Below, piece after piece: positions 1 through 12,806 of a stretch of 33,947 nucleotides of DNA. The position numbers and the translations under genes are program-made. This DNA comes from Plakobranchus ocellatus (lineage: Eukaryota; Mollusca; Gastropoda; Plakobranchidae). The stretch is from contig BLXT01006579.1 in assembly GCA_019648995.1 (NCBI GenBank), forward strand, positions 1,014,354-1,048,300, given 5' to 3'. The notes under the pieces were generated by a model. That model worked only from the letters and a program-made list of their open reading frames with translations, searched no databases and was not told the origin of the DNA. Numbering within the stretch: position 1 is the stretch's first letter; each line of letters begins with the position of its first letter.

Positions 1-130
1 GAACTATCCTGAAAAAAAAAGGTGGTATGAACATATGTAAAGGCTTTTCTAAAAAAATATGGTGATTTCCAGAATAACAATTTTTTTAAAAAATCGTTTA
101 AAACTAAATATGTGTAGAACCCTCATATAG

Positions 131-210
131 GAGTGTTAGTGGTTCGGTGGTTGGCAAACATGCTTTGATATCTACAGGGACCTTTCTGAGACAGGTTCAA
201 GCCTACTAGA
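131..210 (+). repeat. tRNA-derived SINE head
   Basis: This stretch has the two internal RNA polymerase III promoter boxes of a tRNA in the right order and spacing. TGGTTCGGTGG at 140-150 resembles the A box (TGGCTCAGTGG-like in many SINEs), and GGTTCAAGCC at 194-203 resembles the B box (GGTTCRANNCC). The intervening part does not fold into a convincing anticodon arm, so a working tRNA is unlikely. The downstream limit is unclear; unrelated-looking sequence continues to about 300 with no obvious tail. It lies in the presumed intron upstream of the exon at 884, in the same orientation as that gene. Confidence 0.5.
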
Positions 211-883
211 GTTATGATAGACAAATGAAGGCCCAAGCTTCAAATCAGATAATACTTGATCTGCCAATAAACACACCAGCTTATGTCGCTAAATAGTCTA
301 TGAAGGAGAAAAAAGGAAGAAATTTAAAGAATCAAAAACAAACCTTTCGTATGATTTTTTAACTTTTCAGTCTTTATTTTTCTTTTGCATCTCATTCACA
401 ATGCGAGTGGCAATAATGAAATATTTTAGTAATGGTTTACTTTTTCTTCTCTCATTTTTTTTCTTTTCTTGTGATCAATGTTTGAGATTTTTTTCCTTCC
501 TCCCTTATTTTTCTCCTTATTTTTTACTAGCTCACCAAAAACTTCTAAGGTTTTTATCTAATTTCGAGTTTTATTTTTGCTTTTCATCAAACTTATCAAC
601 AAACAAAAAAAAAAAAGAGATGGGGTTTCAAATTCTTTGTATTTTTCATAATATAGGGGAAAGCATTTTATTTTTGTCTTTCTGGGTCATTCTCTCTGAA
701 GTTTTGAGAAAACTCTTACGTTTATCACATTCATGCACAATTCTTCGTCCTTCAAAGGCCAACAGTCACATGTAACATCAGACTTATGACATGCACAAAT
801 TTGAGTCAAGATTTATTTCAACGTTAAATAGATTTTTTTTTCCCCAACACTAATCCTAGTGATCTTTATCACCCCTCTGACAG

Positions 884-1054
884 GCCCGTGAGAAGTTGAT
901 TGAGGAGAACAAACGTCTGCGGCTCAAATTGGACATGGCAAGTGACCAGATCACTCTGCTCAAATCTCACATTGGTGTGATCAGACAGAACACTATAGCA
1001 TTTATCCTGGAACAAATGGATGCTCTCCACATGCAACGTGACACTGAGGTATGA
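884..1054 (+). CDS. Terminal coding exon of an unidentified leucine-zipper protein
   Basis: I do not recognise this gene. A pyrimidine-rich acceptor ending in CAG at 881-883 precedes a 56-residue open segment that stops at TGA 1052-1054. Residues 5, 12, 19, 26 and 33 are L, L, A, L and I at exact seven-residue spacing, and residues 9, 16, 23 and 30 (N, L, I, I) fill the other core position. This is a textbook parallel leucine zipper with a polar Asn near its start, as in many bZIP proteins, although no basic region is visible in this exon. The remaining residues, about 34-50, look helical. The protein ends in DTEV, which fits the class I PDZ-ligand pattern S/T-x-V. The GAG-GTATGA at the end could instead be a splice donor, but no continuation exon is evident downstream. 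The opposite strand is also open here, which I take as a shadow. Confidence 0.65.
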   Translation, partial: AREKLIEENKRLRLKLDMASDQITLLKSHIGVIRQNTIAFILEQMDALHMQRDTEV

Positions 1055-4000
1055 CAACCAGCAACAATATCAACACTGAGGCATCATGGATCATGTGACC
1101 CTTGCTTCTAGACCTCTATGTCTTTTTTTTTTTTAATATGTACATTTCATGTTGATGACAAACTTTTCTTAACCTTCATCAGCATTAATGAGCTTCTTGA
1201 AATTGGCTTTGCAGATAACAGATAAAGTACACATCAAGACATGTTAGCAAGTCCAAGATTGGCAGATTTTGAAATAGGCTATGGACCAAACTGGCTTGAA
1301 TCCAGATCCATTTTTAGACCTCCACACTAGATCTTTGCTCTGGAATCAGTTCACATATAGAGTCTCAAAAGCTGCTTGTGGCTCTATGGATTTATTTGTT
1401 TAATTGGATTAAGATTGTGATTTGAGGTATTGAGTGAAATGTTTTATATTTCAAATAGATTCTTGGTGTTCTTCAATGGATATGGTCAGTTATAATTTTT
1501 GCCATGACTAAAGAATTTAAAAGACGTGAATAATTCAAAATTACATCCAACTCTTTTTGGAAGGAAAAACACTGCTGATATAAGATGCAGTGAGTGCGCT
1601 TTGACCTAAGAAACAGCTGATTCAAGTAAACCTACAATAAAAGCCAAAGATTCAAATTAATAGACAGTTAGAGTGTGTAAATATTTCATAATGTGTGCTT
1701 CATTCCTGTTCTTGTGGGATTTTAATCTTGTGTGGAAAATCATTTTGCTTAGGATTTTGACAGGTCATTTTGAGTATGATTTTGTGTTCCAGTTTGAACT
1801 CAATAGAAAGAGTTTTCGTTGATTTTTTTTTTCTTTTTAAAATTATTTGTGCTGAAATTCATCAGCCTTACAGTCAAAATTTGCAATGGATGTTTTTGTG
1901 AAACATAAGTATGGAGAGAAAGAGTTAGAATTTTTTTTGTATTTACTGTATGGCATGAGAATAGAGGAACAAGACAATATTATTAAAGCAACAGGCTTAG
2001 AGGATGGCTGAGAGAAAGGGGACTTTAAAAGGTGCAAACAATATATTGAATGAGTCAGAGAGATACAGAGCAGGTTACACAATATCCAGCAGCTTGGAAA
2101 GAGGAGGTATGTGAGAGCCAGGATGGTCAGCGATTGTGATAATACTTTGATAATACTTTATTTTTTGGGCAAAAAAAAAAAAGGATAACAAGCTCCAAAA
2201 AATTACATAAATGCTTATGATTATTCTTGATTGTTTTGAGTTTTTTCAATGAAATTTGGTCATTGATAATTTGAAATGGTTTAACATATTTTTTCATAAC
2301 AAAAAAAATTATCCTCATAGTTGTACACCTAATGTTGATTTTTTTTTTCCTCAAATATGGAAAATTGGCTACTCATGACAAGTGTATTCAAATTTTTTAG
2401 TTTCCTCATTTTTAAAAAATTAATTTTAAAGTCTGGTTGAGAGGAAAGGGTAGGGGAGGAGATGGGGATGTGAAGATTGTTTTATTATTATTTCTATTCT
2501 GAAGTCATTTTTTTTTTCTAATTTTTAGGCAATATTAAATACCTTATCTCCATGTCTCATCTGCATTCTGTGATAATTCTACAGATCATGATATTACAGC
2601 ACAAGTGGCTATCTACCATCTTTGGTGTTTTATTTTCCTTTTTTCTTTCATCTTTGTTGGAAATATTTGATTTTAAATGATTGTTATGCATGTATTATGA
2701 ACAAGCATAATTCACTTTTATTTAATGCTTTATGTAAAAATTAAGTCCTTAAATACTTTTTAGACATGTTGTAAATTCTTTTTCAATCTGTTTTATAATG
2801 TAAAAGTATGTGCTACTTTTTGTTCATGCTGCTTTTATATTGTGGGTTTCTTTTTTAGTCTTAAGAAGGTGGAAATACCCCATCGCTGTATATTCAGTTT
2901 TATAAATGCTTTTCCTCAGTTGTCTGTTGTCATGAATTATGATCTGCATTTTTATTTATTTTTTTTTTTTAATCAAATTTCTTAATCCGTTTTACTGGAT
3001 AATTTTTATTGTAAATTTTTACATCAGATGGATTTTACTTGTTAGAAGCTTGTAGAAGAGCTGATTTTTTTTCAATTATGAAGGGGTGTCTTACCTACGA
3101 TAGTAAGACAAAAAAGTTCTCTGGAGTGGAAACAACAGAATAACAATAGCTCCATTTTTCTACAAATAATTATGACTACTTTGAAGAGAAATGCAGTAAG
3201 TTTCTGCAAGCACTAATAAATTGTACTCTGAATTAACTCATGTTGATTCAGAAAAATTTAACCTCCATTGGAGAAAAATGACATCCTATCTGTTAAGCAT
3301 GTGAAAAAAATGTGCATTGAATAAATTTGGATGCCTGTATTATAACTAATTTATGGAAAAAGATAATAAGTAAAGAAACTCTGGGGTTTTTTTTGTAGCA
3401 TAGTGACAGCTTTGCCCCAGTACGTTCTCTAATTAATGTTAGTCACATAAAAAGGAGAAAAAGTTATATAATTTGTTACCATAAAAATCACAAATATTAT
3501 AACAAGGCTAACCATTGATAACGATGGGTTTGTTGAAAGGAAGGTTGTCTTCTTGGCAGTGGGGATGAGTCAGCCAAAAAAAATTGACCTATAAGGATTT
3601 GAAATACAAGTAAATATGTCAAACAAATGCAACTCTGTAACCTCTATACACCAAAGAAATTTTGTGTTCAGCCATTTATTTCAAGCGACTTTTTAGTTTG
3701 CAGTGGTTTTTACCTCTTTTTCAGTGAAGACTTTACTTGATATAAGTTTAAATTAATTGAAGTCATTTCATGGCTCCATTTCCCATTATTTTATTTATTA
3801 ATGACATGAAAGTTAACTTCGTCTAAAATAAACCCAATTCTCTGATCCCAGAGAAAATTATCTTAATAGGTTTTCACTATATTAGTTTTTCACTTCATTG
3901 TTGACCCTTCACAGCCATTTCCTTAAACTCTGATGTTTTACCACTTCAGTATGTCTAGTTTTTTCCTTTGAAAGGCACTTTCAAAAGATTACATGCTTAA

Positions 4001-5542
4001 ATTAATGAGGGGTTTTTTTTGGACAATTTGAGAACTTTTTTCTGCCTTAAATACTTTTTTTGCATAATAACAGTTTACTTTTGTTATATAATGGTCTATA
4101 TATAAATCTGATTTACTTTTAATCAGTGCTGCTTTAGGAAAATCAGAATGTGTTTTATCTTTTATGAAGTTAAATATCAAGATTGTGAAGAGTTTGTTTG
4201 TAAATAATGATGTTAATTTATCCAGACTAAGAAATTGTTCATGAGTACTTCATGATTTAAGTATAGAATAAAAGTTAAAAACTATTCTCTGAACAGAATT
4301 AGCTTTTAAATAAAATTTAGAAGAAGAAACAAAAATAAACATTTGCAGGTGAATAAAGGAGTGATAAAACCTGAATTACTGATAACTATATTGAATATAT
4401 GCTTTTATAAAAAATCTGCTATGGTTTTTTTTTCTTTGGTTTGTTTTGTGGAGTGCTTTTTTTCATTAGTTTATCAAGAGAAGCAGTTAATAAAACGTAG
4501 GTTTAAATTCCCTCAGCATTAAATCTGTGTCTGAAATCATGGGATTAAATTAGTCAGTTTTTATATTTATTTTCTTTGAAATGAATTGAATTTTTTTTTA
4601 TTTCTTGACATACGAAATAGAGAATCATATTCATTCCTGTTTGTTATTGTTGCTATCATTTTGTTTCCATACTGTCTCAGGATCTATATTAGTTTTTACT
4701 GTTGCCAATTTTGCAGCTAATTTCCAATAGTCTTCTGTGAATCAAAGCATTCTTATGTATCAATAGTAGCATCTTTATTGTGAGTTCTACTAAGGGCCAA
4801 AAGCGTTGTCCATCATTTCAGTAGATTTACATTATTTTCATCTTTCAGAGTTGCAAAAACTGCTTGTTAATATCAATATCTCATATGAAATAGTACAAGT
4901 CAGCTCACAAAATCTCATCTCTTGTTGAACCCATAGCTTTACCCTGTTCTTTGTCTAGTAGATGAAATGTGGGTATTTGTATTAAAAAGAAAGAAGAAGA
5001 AGAAAAATTATAATGTCTGTTTTGAATTGATCTTTTTGTTGATTTTTTGTTTTCTTGTAAATAATATCTTCGTTCATAACATCAACAAATGCAATGCTCA
5101 ACTTGTGTATATATATGAGATTTTTTTTTTATGTCTCTAGTCCTTGTAAAACTGCAACTTTCCCATATACAAATTACATCAATATTGAACTATTTATAAG
5201 AAGAAAAAAAATCTCCAAAGCTTTTACTTTTGGCTCATTGAAAAAAATAGTGTAATTTACTTATCTTCATCAGTGATACGAACATGAATGATAGAATTGT
5301 GCTCTTGTGTATGAATTATATGACCAAAATTTTTATGATATTGCCAAAGTTTTCTTCGTTCTTCTTCTGCTAATTTTACTTGTTCTTCTAATTTTTTTTT
5401 CTTTTAATCCTGTGGCTTTATTTTCAAGCTGCATAGCAGCCGGTGCAATTTAATGTATGTGATGAAACATGCTTAAAACTTTAAAAGCAAAAAAAAAATT
5501 TTTGTGAAATTATTTCAGAAAGAGGGAGATAGTGTCCATTGT

Positions 5543-5660
5543 ATGTGCGCGCGTGCATGCGTGTGTGTGTGTGACAGAGAGAGAGAAAGTATGGGTGTGT
5601 GTGTGTGTGAGACAGAGAGAGAGAGAGAGAGAGAAGGTGTAGGTGTGTGTGTATGTATTC
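5543..5660. repeat. Compound GT/GA microsatellite
   Basis: Alternating runs of GT and GA repeats, with a GCGC-containing start near 5546, make up a compound simple-sequence repeat. Both strands appear as open frames here only because dinucleotide repeats contain no stops; the predicted peptides are CVCV and RERE runs or their antisense. Confidence 0.9.
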
Positions 5661-6879
5661 TATCACTTATATATACTTTTTTTTATAATTTTCTCTTTTG
5701 CACTCTACATTATGCCAAAAATTTTTCATAATTTTTTGTAAGTAAACTAAGTTTATTTTGAGCTTCAATGTTCTTTTAGAAGAAATTTATTAAAATATTA
5801 CTCCAACAGACTCTAAGTGTGGGATATTTTGTGATGGTTGTAAGTCTCACCATTGAATTATGTCATGAGCATTTGCCTTCAAACCTAGTTTAACATTGAA
5901 CTTATCCTGACCACAGAAGAGATACAAGAGTTATGACTGCACTTTGCAACTGAAAAACTGAATATTATACCAGATCTGTCTCAGAAATGAAGATTTCCTA
6001 CCTCATAATTCTGAAAAAGTATGAAGTTTAAAAAAAAAAAACAAATGAGGAGGGATTTTGTTTGCTTTTTTTTTTCTTAATTGTTATTATGTCAGGTGTT
6101 CCACTAAGTCACTTGTCTTAGCATGTTTGCCATCAATGAAATCAGCTGTCAAAGACGACTATAAAATACAATTATGACCTTGGAACATCTTTTGTAGCTC
6201 AAGTAATGTTCTCTTTCCCGTGGAAATAGTGCTGCTGAAGTTGCTAATTCATTTAAGCAAAATTATAGAAGCTTTATTGCCAAATCCGGAAAATTTTGTT
6301 TTATCCCCAGTTATCAATCTGTCCAAAAATGTGTAGGAAAACTTAAGAGTGTGTTATTTGCCACTCTTCATCTTTTTTCTTTTTTTCAACAAACGGAGTA
6401 TTTAATTAGTGAAGATTCTGTTTCTTTCAAATTTTTCAAAATTCTGAGAACTGTAGCACAAGATTCAGAAACTTAATCTGATATCTCTCTTCATGATTTG
6501 TTTTCTTAAGCCTTCTTTAATAAATTCCTTAACTACATCAATCTTTGCATCTCTTAAGGCATTCCTGGTTATACCCTTCCTCAAGATGTCCCTTACAAGT
6601 TTTGATATATGGTCTTAAGGGCTGTATAATTTCTTAGTAAATGTTGGGTGATTTCTTCTCTTAAAGAGGGAAAATTATAATTATATATATAAATGTTTGG
6701 TGACTTTTTGCTCATATGGAAGGAGAATCATATTTTGTTTCTGGATGTTATATATAGACAAATTGATTCTCTCAAAATTTAGACTTCCAATTTACCTGTG
6801 AAACTCTTGACAATTTTTTATCCAAATCAAACAACTGAACAAATGGTTTGAGCACAAATCCCAATAATTGTTGGTGCAC

Positions 6880-6899
6880 ATATATATATATATATATAT
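6880..6899. repeat. (TA)n microsatellite
   Basis: Ten TA units in an AT-rich non-coding stretch. It is a short simple repeat with no associated gene. Confidence 0.85.
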
Positions 6900-8855
6900 G
6901 TAAGAATTCTCCCATATAGCTTTATTCATAAATTTGAAAAGGCAGGGAAAGAAACTTTTGAGACAAATCTTGTTTATGTATTAAATTTCATTTGACACTA
7001 TTCTATTGTCAACTGTTAGCTGTCAAGGAAAGTCTGTTTTTATTTTATATCTAAACATTAAACAAGGATACTGGGTTGCAATGATTATATTTTTGAAAAG
7101 TCCACATTCTGGAGGTGAAGCAAATTCTTATAACTGAGAAATGCTACCCAAAGATAGATTAAAATTTTGTACCTACAAACATTGAGTGAATCTTGTATCT
7201 CAAAATTCATGTCATGATAATCTCATGCTTGGCCTTTGTTAGTCTTCTTTCTTTTTTCTATAATTTTCATTTTTTTGCTTACATAGAATCAAAGTGTTTG
7301 TGTCACTAATTTTTAAAACGTTAGATATTTTTTTAACATTTTAAACATACTTCTAATTATTTTGAACTAAAACTTTTTTTGTGGTTATGTACGCAATCCT
7401 ATAAAAAGAGAGCAACCAGGAGGCCATTAAAATTGTCCTTATGGGCTGGCTGGTGATGAAAAATTGGGGCCAGAGAATCTCAAAATATATAAAAATATAT
7501 AATTTATATATAATATATCTTTTATAATATGTTCTCAATGATGCATGTACATAAAATAAAAGCTTTGCATAATCTGTACATTTTCCTTTAATTTAAAATA
7601 ATATGGAATTCAAAGTAATGTAACTTTTTTTTTATTTATTACGCTGAGAAATAGTACTCATTTAAAAAGTGAGGTTTTGTGGAAAAAAAAAAGACAAATT
7701 GTCTGATTATAACTAGTACAGTGTTGCAAAACTAGTTATGTGCATATTTAGCATTCACTGCTCTTGTCATAACTTTATTATCAATTGCTCATCATGAATA
7801 TTTGTCTTTCGCTGAAAATATTGAAAAAAATAGATTCAAGCTGTCAGAATGACAAACAAATAGACATATAAGATTTCAAAATTGGACATATAACTTCACA
7901 TTTTCATTGAGCCGACATTTGTGTTTTGATTTTTGTGGTTTGGTTGAAATGCCTCTTAATAACTGGATTAGTTGGTGAGATAGGCTTTTTGTCTAGTCTG
8001 CTCTTTTTATTATTTATACTTCAAGGTCCTTTAATTTTGAGACAGGGTATAAAATCAATATCAGCAATAAAACAAATTAATTAAGAAAGCTCAGATTTCA
8101 GTATATATTGGTATTGTTATTGTTTGCTAATGTTATTGTTATTATGATGAATATTCTTTGATGTCTCACAACTACATTGTTGCTGTTGTTGCTGAACTGT
8201 GGAATCAGACAGGAGCTGTTGTTTCATGTTTATATATACACTCAAGTTAATATGTATATAAAGCTATGTATATTACACAAGTACATGTTCTAAAACTTGA
8301 AATGAAATTTTGTTGTATATTTTCTTTCATGTACATGTTTATTGATCTCTGGAAAAGCTGTTTACAAAATAAAACAAAACTAAATGTAGATTTACCTCTA
8401 CATATCATCCAGTACAGTCTAAATAGTTTTAGTTTTCTTTTTTTGTCTCTCTCTTTTTTTTTTTTTTTAAACTTACACATTCTGTGTCTGTGTGAGAATG
8501 TTTTGAGCCAGGACTGTCAAGACTTAATTCTCAAACTGAAGGTTTTATGTTCCGCCTTCTTTTTAAATAAATTAAAGGGATTCGTAGCATTTTCCTTCTA
8601 AATAACCATCTTTGATAGTCTTAAAGCATCTTCGTTTAGCCTAAGAGTATTTTTGCCCAAGTATTCTAGCCTTATCAGGTTGAGAATCTCATGGATGTGA
8701 AATATCAACAGGAAATATCTGTACACTCGGGCAAAGTTCACCATCCTAGAGCCACCAGTATGTATTTGTTTATCCATAGTATCAAGCAAAGCTCTTCATA
8801 ACTATTACCTTCCCACAAATTGTCTAATTTGTCTAATTTTGTAGTGATGAAACAC

Positions 8856-8860
<5 letters not shown>

Positions 8861-8932
<72 letters not shown>
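8861..8932. repeat. (TA)36 microsatellite
   Basis: An uninterrupted run of about 36 TA dinucleotides. It lies just before the place where the plus strand changes from T-rich to A-rich, between the presumed 3' ends of two convergent transcription units. Long perfect TA tracts can extrude cruciforms, and their length often varies between individuals and assemblies. Confidence 0.95.
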
Positions 8933-8933
<1 letters not shown>

Positions 8934-8957
8934 TATTATGTAAATTGAAGTAAGCTG

Positions 8958-8963
8958 AATAAA
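8958..8963 (+). terminator. Candidate distal polyadenylation signal of the first gene
   Basis: AATAAA lies just after the TA tract and is followed at about 8989-8996 by a GTGTGTC stretch, a plausible downstream GU-rich element. It is the last plus-strand candidate before composition switches. Assignment to the gene whose exon is at 884-1054 is inference. Confidence 0.25.
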
Positions 8964-9216
8964 TTGTCATGCTTCACCAGAAGCTTGAGTGTGTCCTAGA
9001 ACTGAGCCGCTTTAGTGCCAGTCATAAAACATTTTGAAAGGGTTTGTATTATAATTTGTTTCTTGCAGAGGGTATATGAATTGATTTGAAATCCTAATTC
9101 CCAGAGATAAAAATAACCATTTTTCTTGCGCATGGAACATCACTTACATATGCAGAAGATTCTTAACCAATCAGTCCTAAAATGGGTCACTGTGACGTGT
9201 AATCAAGGATTTTCTA

Positions 9217-9222
9217 TTTATT
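9217..9222 (-). terminator. Candidate distal polyadenylation signal of AP2S1
   Basis: TTTATT on the plus strand reads AATAAA on the minus strand. It sits at the left edge of the A-rich block that extends back to the AP2S1 stop codon, so it could end a long 3' UTR isoform. Transcript data would be needed to assign it. Confidence 0.2.
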
Positions 9223-9229
9223 CATTAGA

Positions 9230-12200
9230 TTGATAGCCTGCTCCCTTATCTTTGTAAAACTTCTACACCTACTATTAACAGCAATTGCAGAAGGGCTAAA
9301 CAAAACTTTGGGAACTTTCATAAACAACCATGATCTAGGATTTGATTTCAAAGTAAAGGTACTTTAATGAGAAGTTAATATCTTACTAATTACATATTCT
9401 TGGTATTATTAATGATAACTATTACATACTAATGAACTAGACATACATGTACACATTGTAATTGCTATTATTTCACTGAAACAAAAACCAAATGGTTGCA
9501 ATCATTGTTAACCCATCACTTCACATTTCTTTGCCTAATATTTACAAACAATTTTCTTTAATAAAACTAAAACCTTTCTTTTTCTCATAAAAAAATATTT
9601 TCAAACAAACACAAAAAAAAGTATAAACAACGCTAATCAAAGTTTTCATACCTGTTAAATAAAAATTTTACCTTAGATGTGACAAAAAAAAAATGTAAGT
9701 TATCACTAAAATAACCCTAACAGTATAAAACAAACAATAACACAGACACACATCTGAATGGAAATTTACAAATTTTATACTAGATTTTAAAAAAAACCAT
9801 ATTAATCTCTTACTACCACAGTAGCATGAAGAGACACCACATTAATTTGGAAATCATACACAGCATAAAAATGACAGTAAAGCCTATCACATGATCACAA
9901 ATAAGGTTAATATGTTTTCACAATCTTGCAGGAGTATTGACTCAATGAACTGACCAAGTGTCATCACTGAAGTCCATTTTAAATGCTCTGAATTCTAGTT
10001 TAACGAAAAGCTCCTTTATTTGGATTTATGATTGATTACTGTCAAAACTGTTACAAAATGCAACATTTTTTCATAAATGTTAAGCAGTTTATGTTGAGTA
10101 CAGCTTGATAAAGCTTTAATGAAATAACAGAAAGCACTACAACATGATGATCAGACTTGTTTAAAAAAAAAATTGCTCACTTTTATTCTTTAGAAAAGAG
10201 ACTAATATTATTTTCTGCTTTGCACCCAATGAAGGTTGTGCCCATTACAAAAATTTTTCGTTTACTTTGTTTTTACACTGTAGAGTGATGGGCATAAACA
10301 ATGCAAAAGGTAAATCAGTATCCACCTCATACTTGGGGCCTTGAAGTTTAAGCCATGAAAGTGTGTAAAAATGAGCCATGTCAAGAATTTGTAAGTCACA
10401 CTTCAGACAGCCCCCTTCTCTTTTTTATTCTGTTTATTAAATCTAAGCTCTAAGATATCTTAATGCTTATGACAAACAATTCTTTGTGGATCAAATCATT
10501 CAGAAAAAGATGCAGATGATGAAGAAAAAAAATCTAAGACAAATTATTCCACTTTGCCTTTCTTTTCAATATCTCAATCACTGCAAATGTGAATTTTTTT
10601 ACTTACTAGACCTAAAATGACAGCTGAGAGTTATTTGATAACAATATGAAAAAACATATATCGAACTCAAACACATTTGGGAAGTTCAGTCTATTTCAAT
10701 AGAGCAGAATTAAATTACATGAAAACTAATGCATGATGGTGGAAGGTAAACTTGTATCTAAAACCAGCCTCAGTTTTCTAATATTACGACCATATCATTT
10801 TGTTGTTACATGAAACACTTCTAAAACATCATTTTTACTATGGTAGATTCTGAGTTAAGTTAAAAGAATCCACAACCTTAAGAATGTGACAAAATATAAA
10901 ATGTAAAAATCATTCATGATTGTTTTTTCTAATTTATAAAAAAAAAAAAAAAATGGAATGTAGAATTAATTTTGTCCCCTAATATTCCAAGCCCCCCCAA
11001 AATTTCAACACCTGTTAATTTTTTCTTTGAAAATACATTCCTAGACAAAAAGCATAAAGCTAACTTAAAAAACAATAGCTTTATGGTACAAGAATATTCA
11101 TACTGATAAATCCTGCATGAAAATTGTTTTCTTTCAATTGAGGAGCACTTAAAAACTGTTTATACACAATCATGGCCCCTTGACTAATTTAAACCAAGAT
11201 GAAATTTATAAGAAAACTTAACAGACACACAATTTTCAATAGCAAAATAAAAAGGCTATATATGCACTGAGCACTTATGAAATATGTTTTGTTCATCGTC
11301 CAAGTCTTTTTTTTTAAGTTAGAACAACTAAGATTTTGAAAAACTTTTTCTTGGATATTTTTATGTATTGTTGCCTATTTAAGCTTTTTTTTTCCTTTTG
11401 ATAAGAATAGGTGTGGCTGTGACATTTTACCCTTTTAATGACTTGACACTGTATTCTCATATCAACAGACCAATGACAATCTAACTTCATTTTTAGGCAA
11501 AGCACACTATCTTACAAACAAATATTACGATTAAAAAAAAAAATTAATACATATGTATGCGTCAAGAAAATGGAATTGTTTCATAAATTCAACTAAAATG
11601 ATACAAATTTAAATATCATCCTCAGGATAATTATGTTGAATATCATTAGATATTTCATGAGCTTTTAAATTTCTAAAATCAAGCTGATTTTTTATATGCT
11701 CAGCAGAATTGAGATTAGAGATTTTAAGGCAAATCTCATGAGATAAAACAGAGAAAAAAATTTTAAAAAAAGGTTGATGAAGTTGCCCATCTATAAACAA
11801 ATATTCTTATCAATTAAAAATTCGTAGCAAATAGTGTAATGTATTGATATATTATTAAGAGGTGGCAACAAGGGAATAAAGATGAAAAGGGCAGTGGCAT
11901 CCTTGTGTTAGTTCAGGCTGAGCAAAACATGAAGAACACATTTTATTCACAGACATTCTTTTCAAATTTCTCATTGTATTGCATCCACATTTTTTCCACT
12001 TCATATAATGGTTTTACCTCCATCATGTATTTACAACAGCCTCTAGCATGCCAACAATGAACCTACACATTAAACCTTTTGACAGAGAGCAAAAGTTACA
12101 AGACCTATAAAAATCGACAGGAATGCTTTCACAATGGCTAGTGTGTTGTGTACAGCAAAACAAAGTTTTAGAAGCACAGATTAAAGCAACAAAAGAGCTA

Positions 12201-12776
12201 CTACATAGGGAATGAGATGGCAGAGAAAACAAGTTTTAGGTCTTCAATCAAAATCAACCAGCAATACTATTATGTAGCGGACTGCTGCTAAGACAATGTT
12301 CCACAGGGATAAAAATCATTGGCTTATCCACTGGATTGTTCTTTCCAGCAAAGCAACAGCAGCTTTAAATGCTTAAGAGGTATACTATATACTTAACAGA
12401 TGACTGACTTGTACAAGTTTGTCTGAGATGATTTCTCTGGAATCAAGATCTAATAACACTCTTAAAATTGTATTCACAATCAAGCAATGCTAGGTCTTAA
12501 ATTTACAGCACACTAAATCTAGCATCTAGCACAAGGATTAAGCATACCATTTCTACGTCCATGAGGGCTTCAAACTTTTTGAAGTTCTAAAATCTATAAT
12601 GCAATTTTATAATATCAAACCCTAGTGCGTTTTTTTGGAAGAAGAATTTTACGACCAGCACAAAGGAAAATAGCTAAATTCTGTTTCAAATCTCATTCCC
12701 TACTTTAGTTTCTAATGTCAAAGAAAAAAGAAGAAAAGGAGCTGAAACAGACATTTAATTATTATAATGTAGTACT
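9230..12776 (-). other. A-rich exonless stretch downstream of AP2S1
   Basis: About 3.5 kb with no recognisable coding exon. The plus strand is A-rich, so the minus strand is T-rich, matching the strand of the AP2S1 transcript. That fits an alternative long 3' UTR or read-through flank. The short minus-strand open frames at 11314-11505, 11609-11800 and 12023-12232 show no protein family I recognise and no splice context. Confidence 0.35.
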
Positions 12777-12782
12777 TTTATT
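12777..12782 (-). terminator. Proximal AP2S1 polyadenylation signal
   Basis: AATAAA on the minus strand begins 25 bases after the AP2S1 stop codon. Use of it would give a very short 3' UTR. A-rich sequence continuing far downstream suggests a longer isoform may also exist. Confidence 0.45.
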
Positions 12783-12806
12783 GCACAATATAAAAGATGA
12801 TTTACG

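Larger units (their letters stand above)
1055..8960 (+). other. T-rich exonless stretch, possible long 3' UTR or flank
   Basis: Nearly 8 kb in which I see no convincing coding exon on either strand. The plus strand is persistently richer in T than A, like the intron and UTR sequence of the plus-strand POLR1C gene in this window. AATAAA at 1636-1641, about 580 bases past the stop at 1054 and followed by a GTGTG-containing stretch, is a possible early polyadenylation signal. AATAAA at 8566-8571 and 8958-8963 are later candidates. The short open frames here are low-complexity and have no recognisable protein features. The region also contains the GT/GA and TA microsatellites listed separately. 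Confidence 0.4.

Noticed and set aside
131-210. Functional tRNA gene
   Set aside because: Only the A and B boxes are convincing; no proper anticodon or acceptor stem can be drawn.
401-775. 124-residue plus-strand open frame
   Set aside because: Phe/Leu/Ser-rich translation of a T-rich tract, with no domain and no supporting splice context.
869-1057. Minus-strand open frame across the first exon
   Set aside because: The plus strand has splice-acceptor context and a well-formed coiled coil; the antisense frame shows no family features.
5481-5731. Overlapping open frames on both strands
   Set aside because: Produced by GT and GA dinucleotide repeats, which contain no stop codons.
8247-8601. 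Open frames of 77 and 111 residues on opposite strands
   Set aside because: Low-complexity Lys-rich and Phe-rich mirror images of the same AT-rich DNA.
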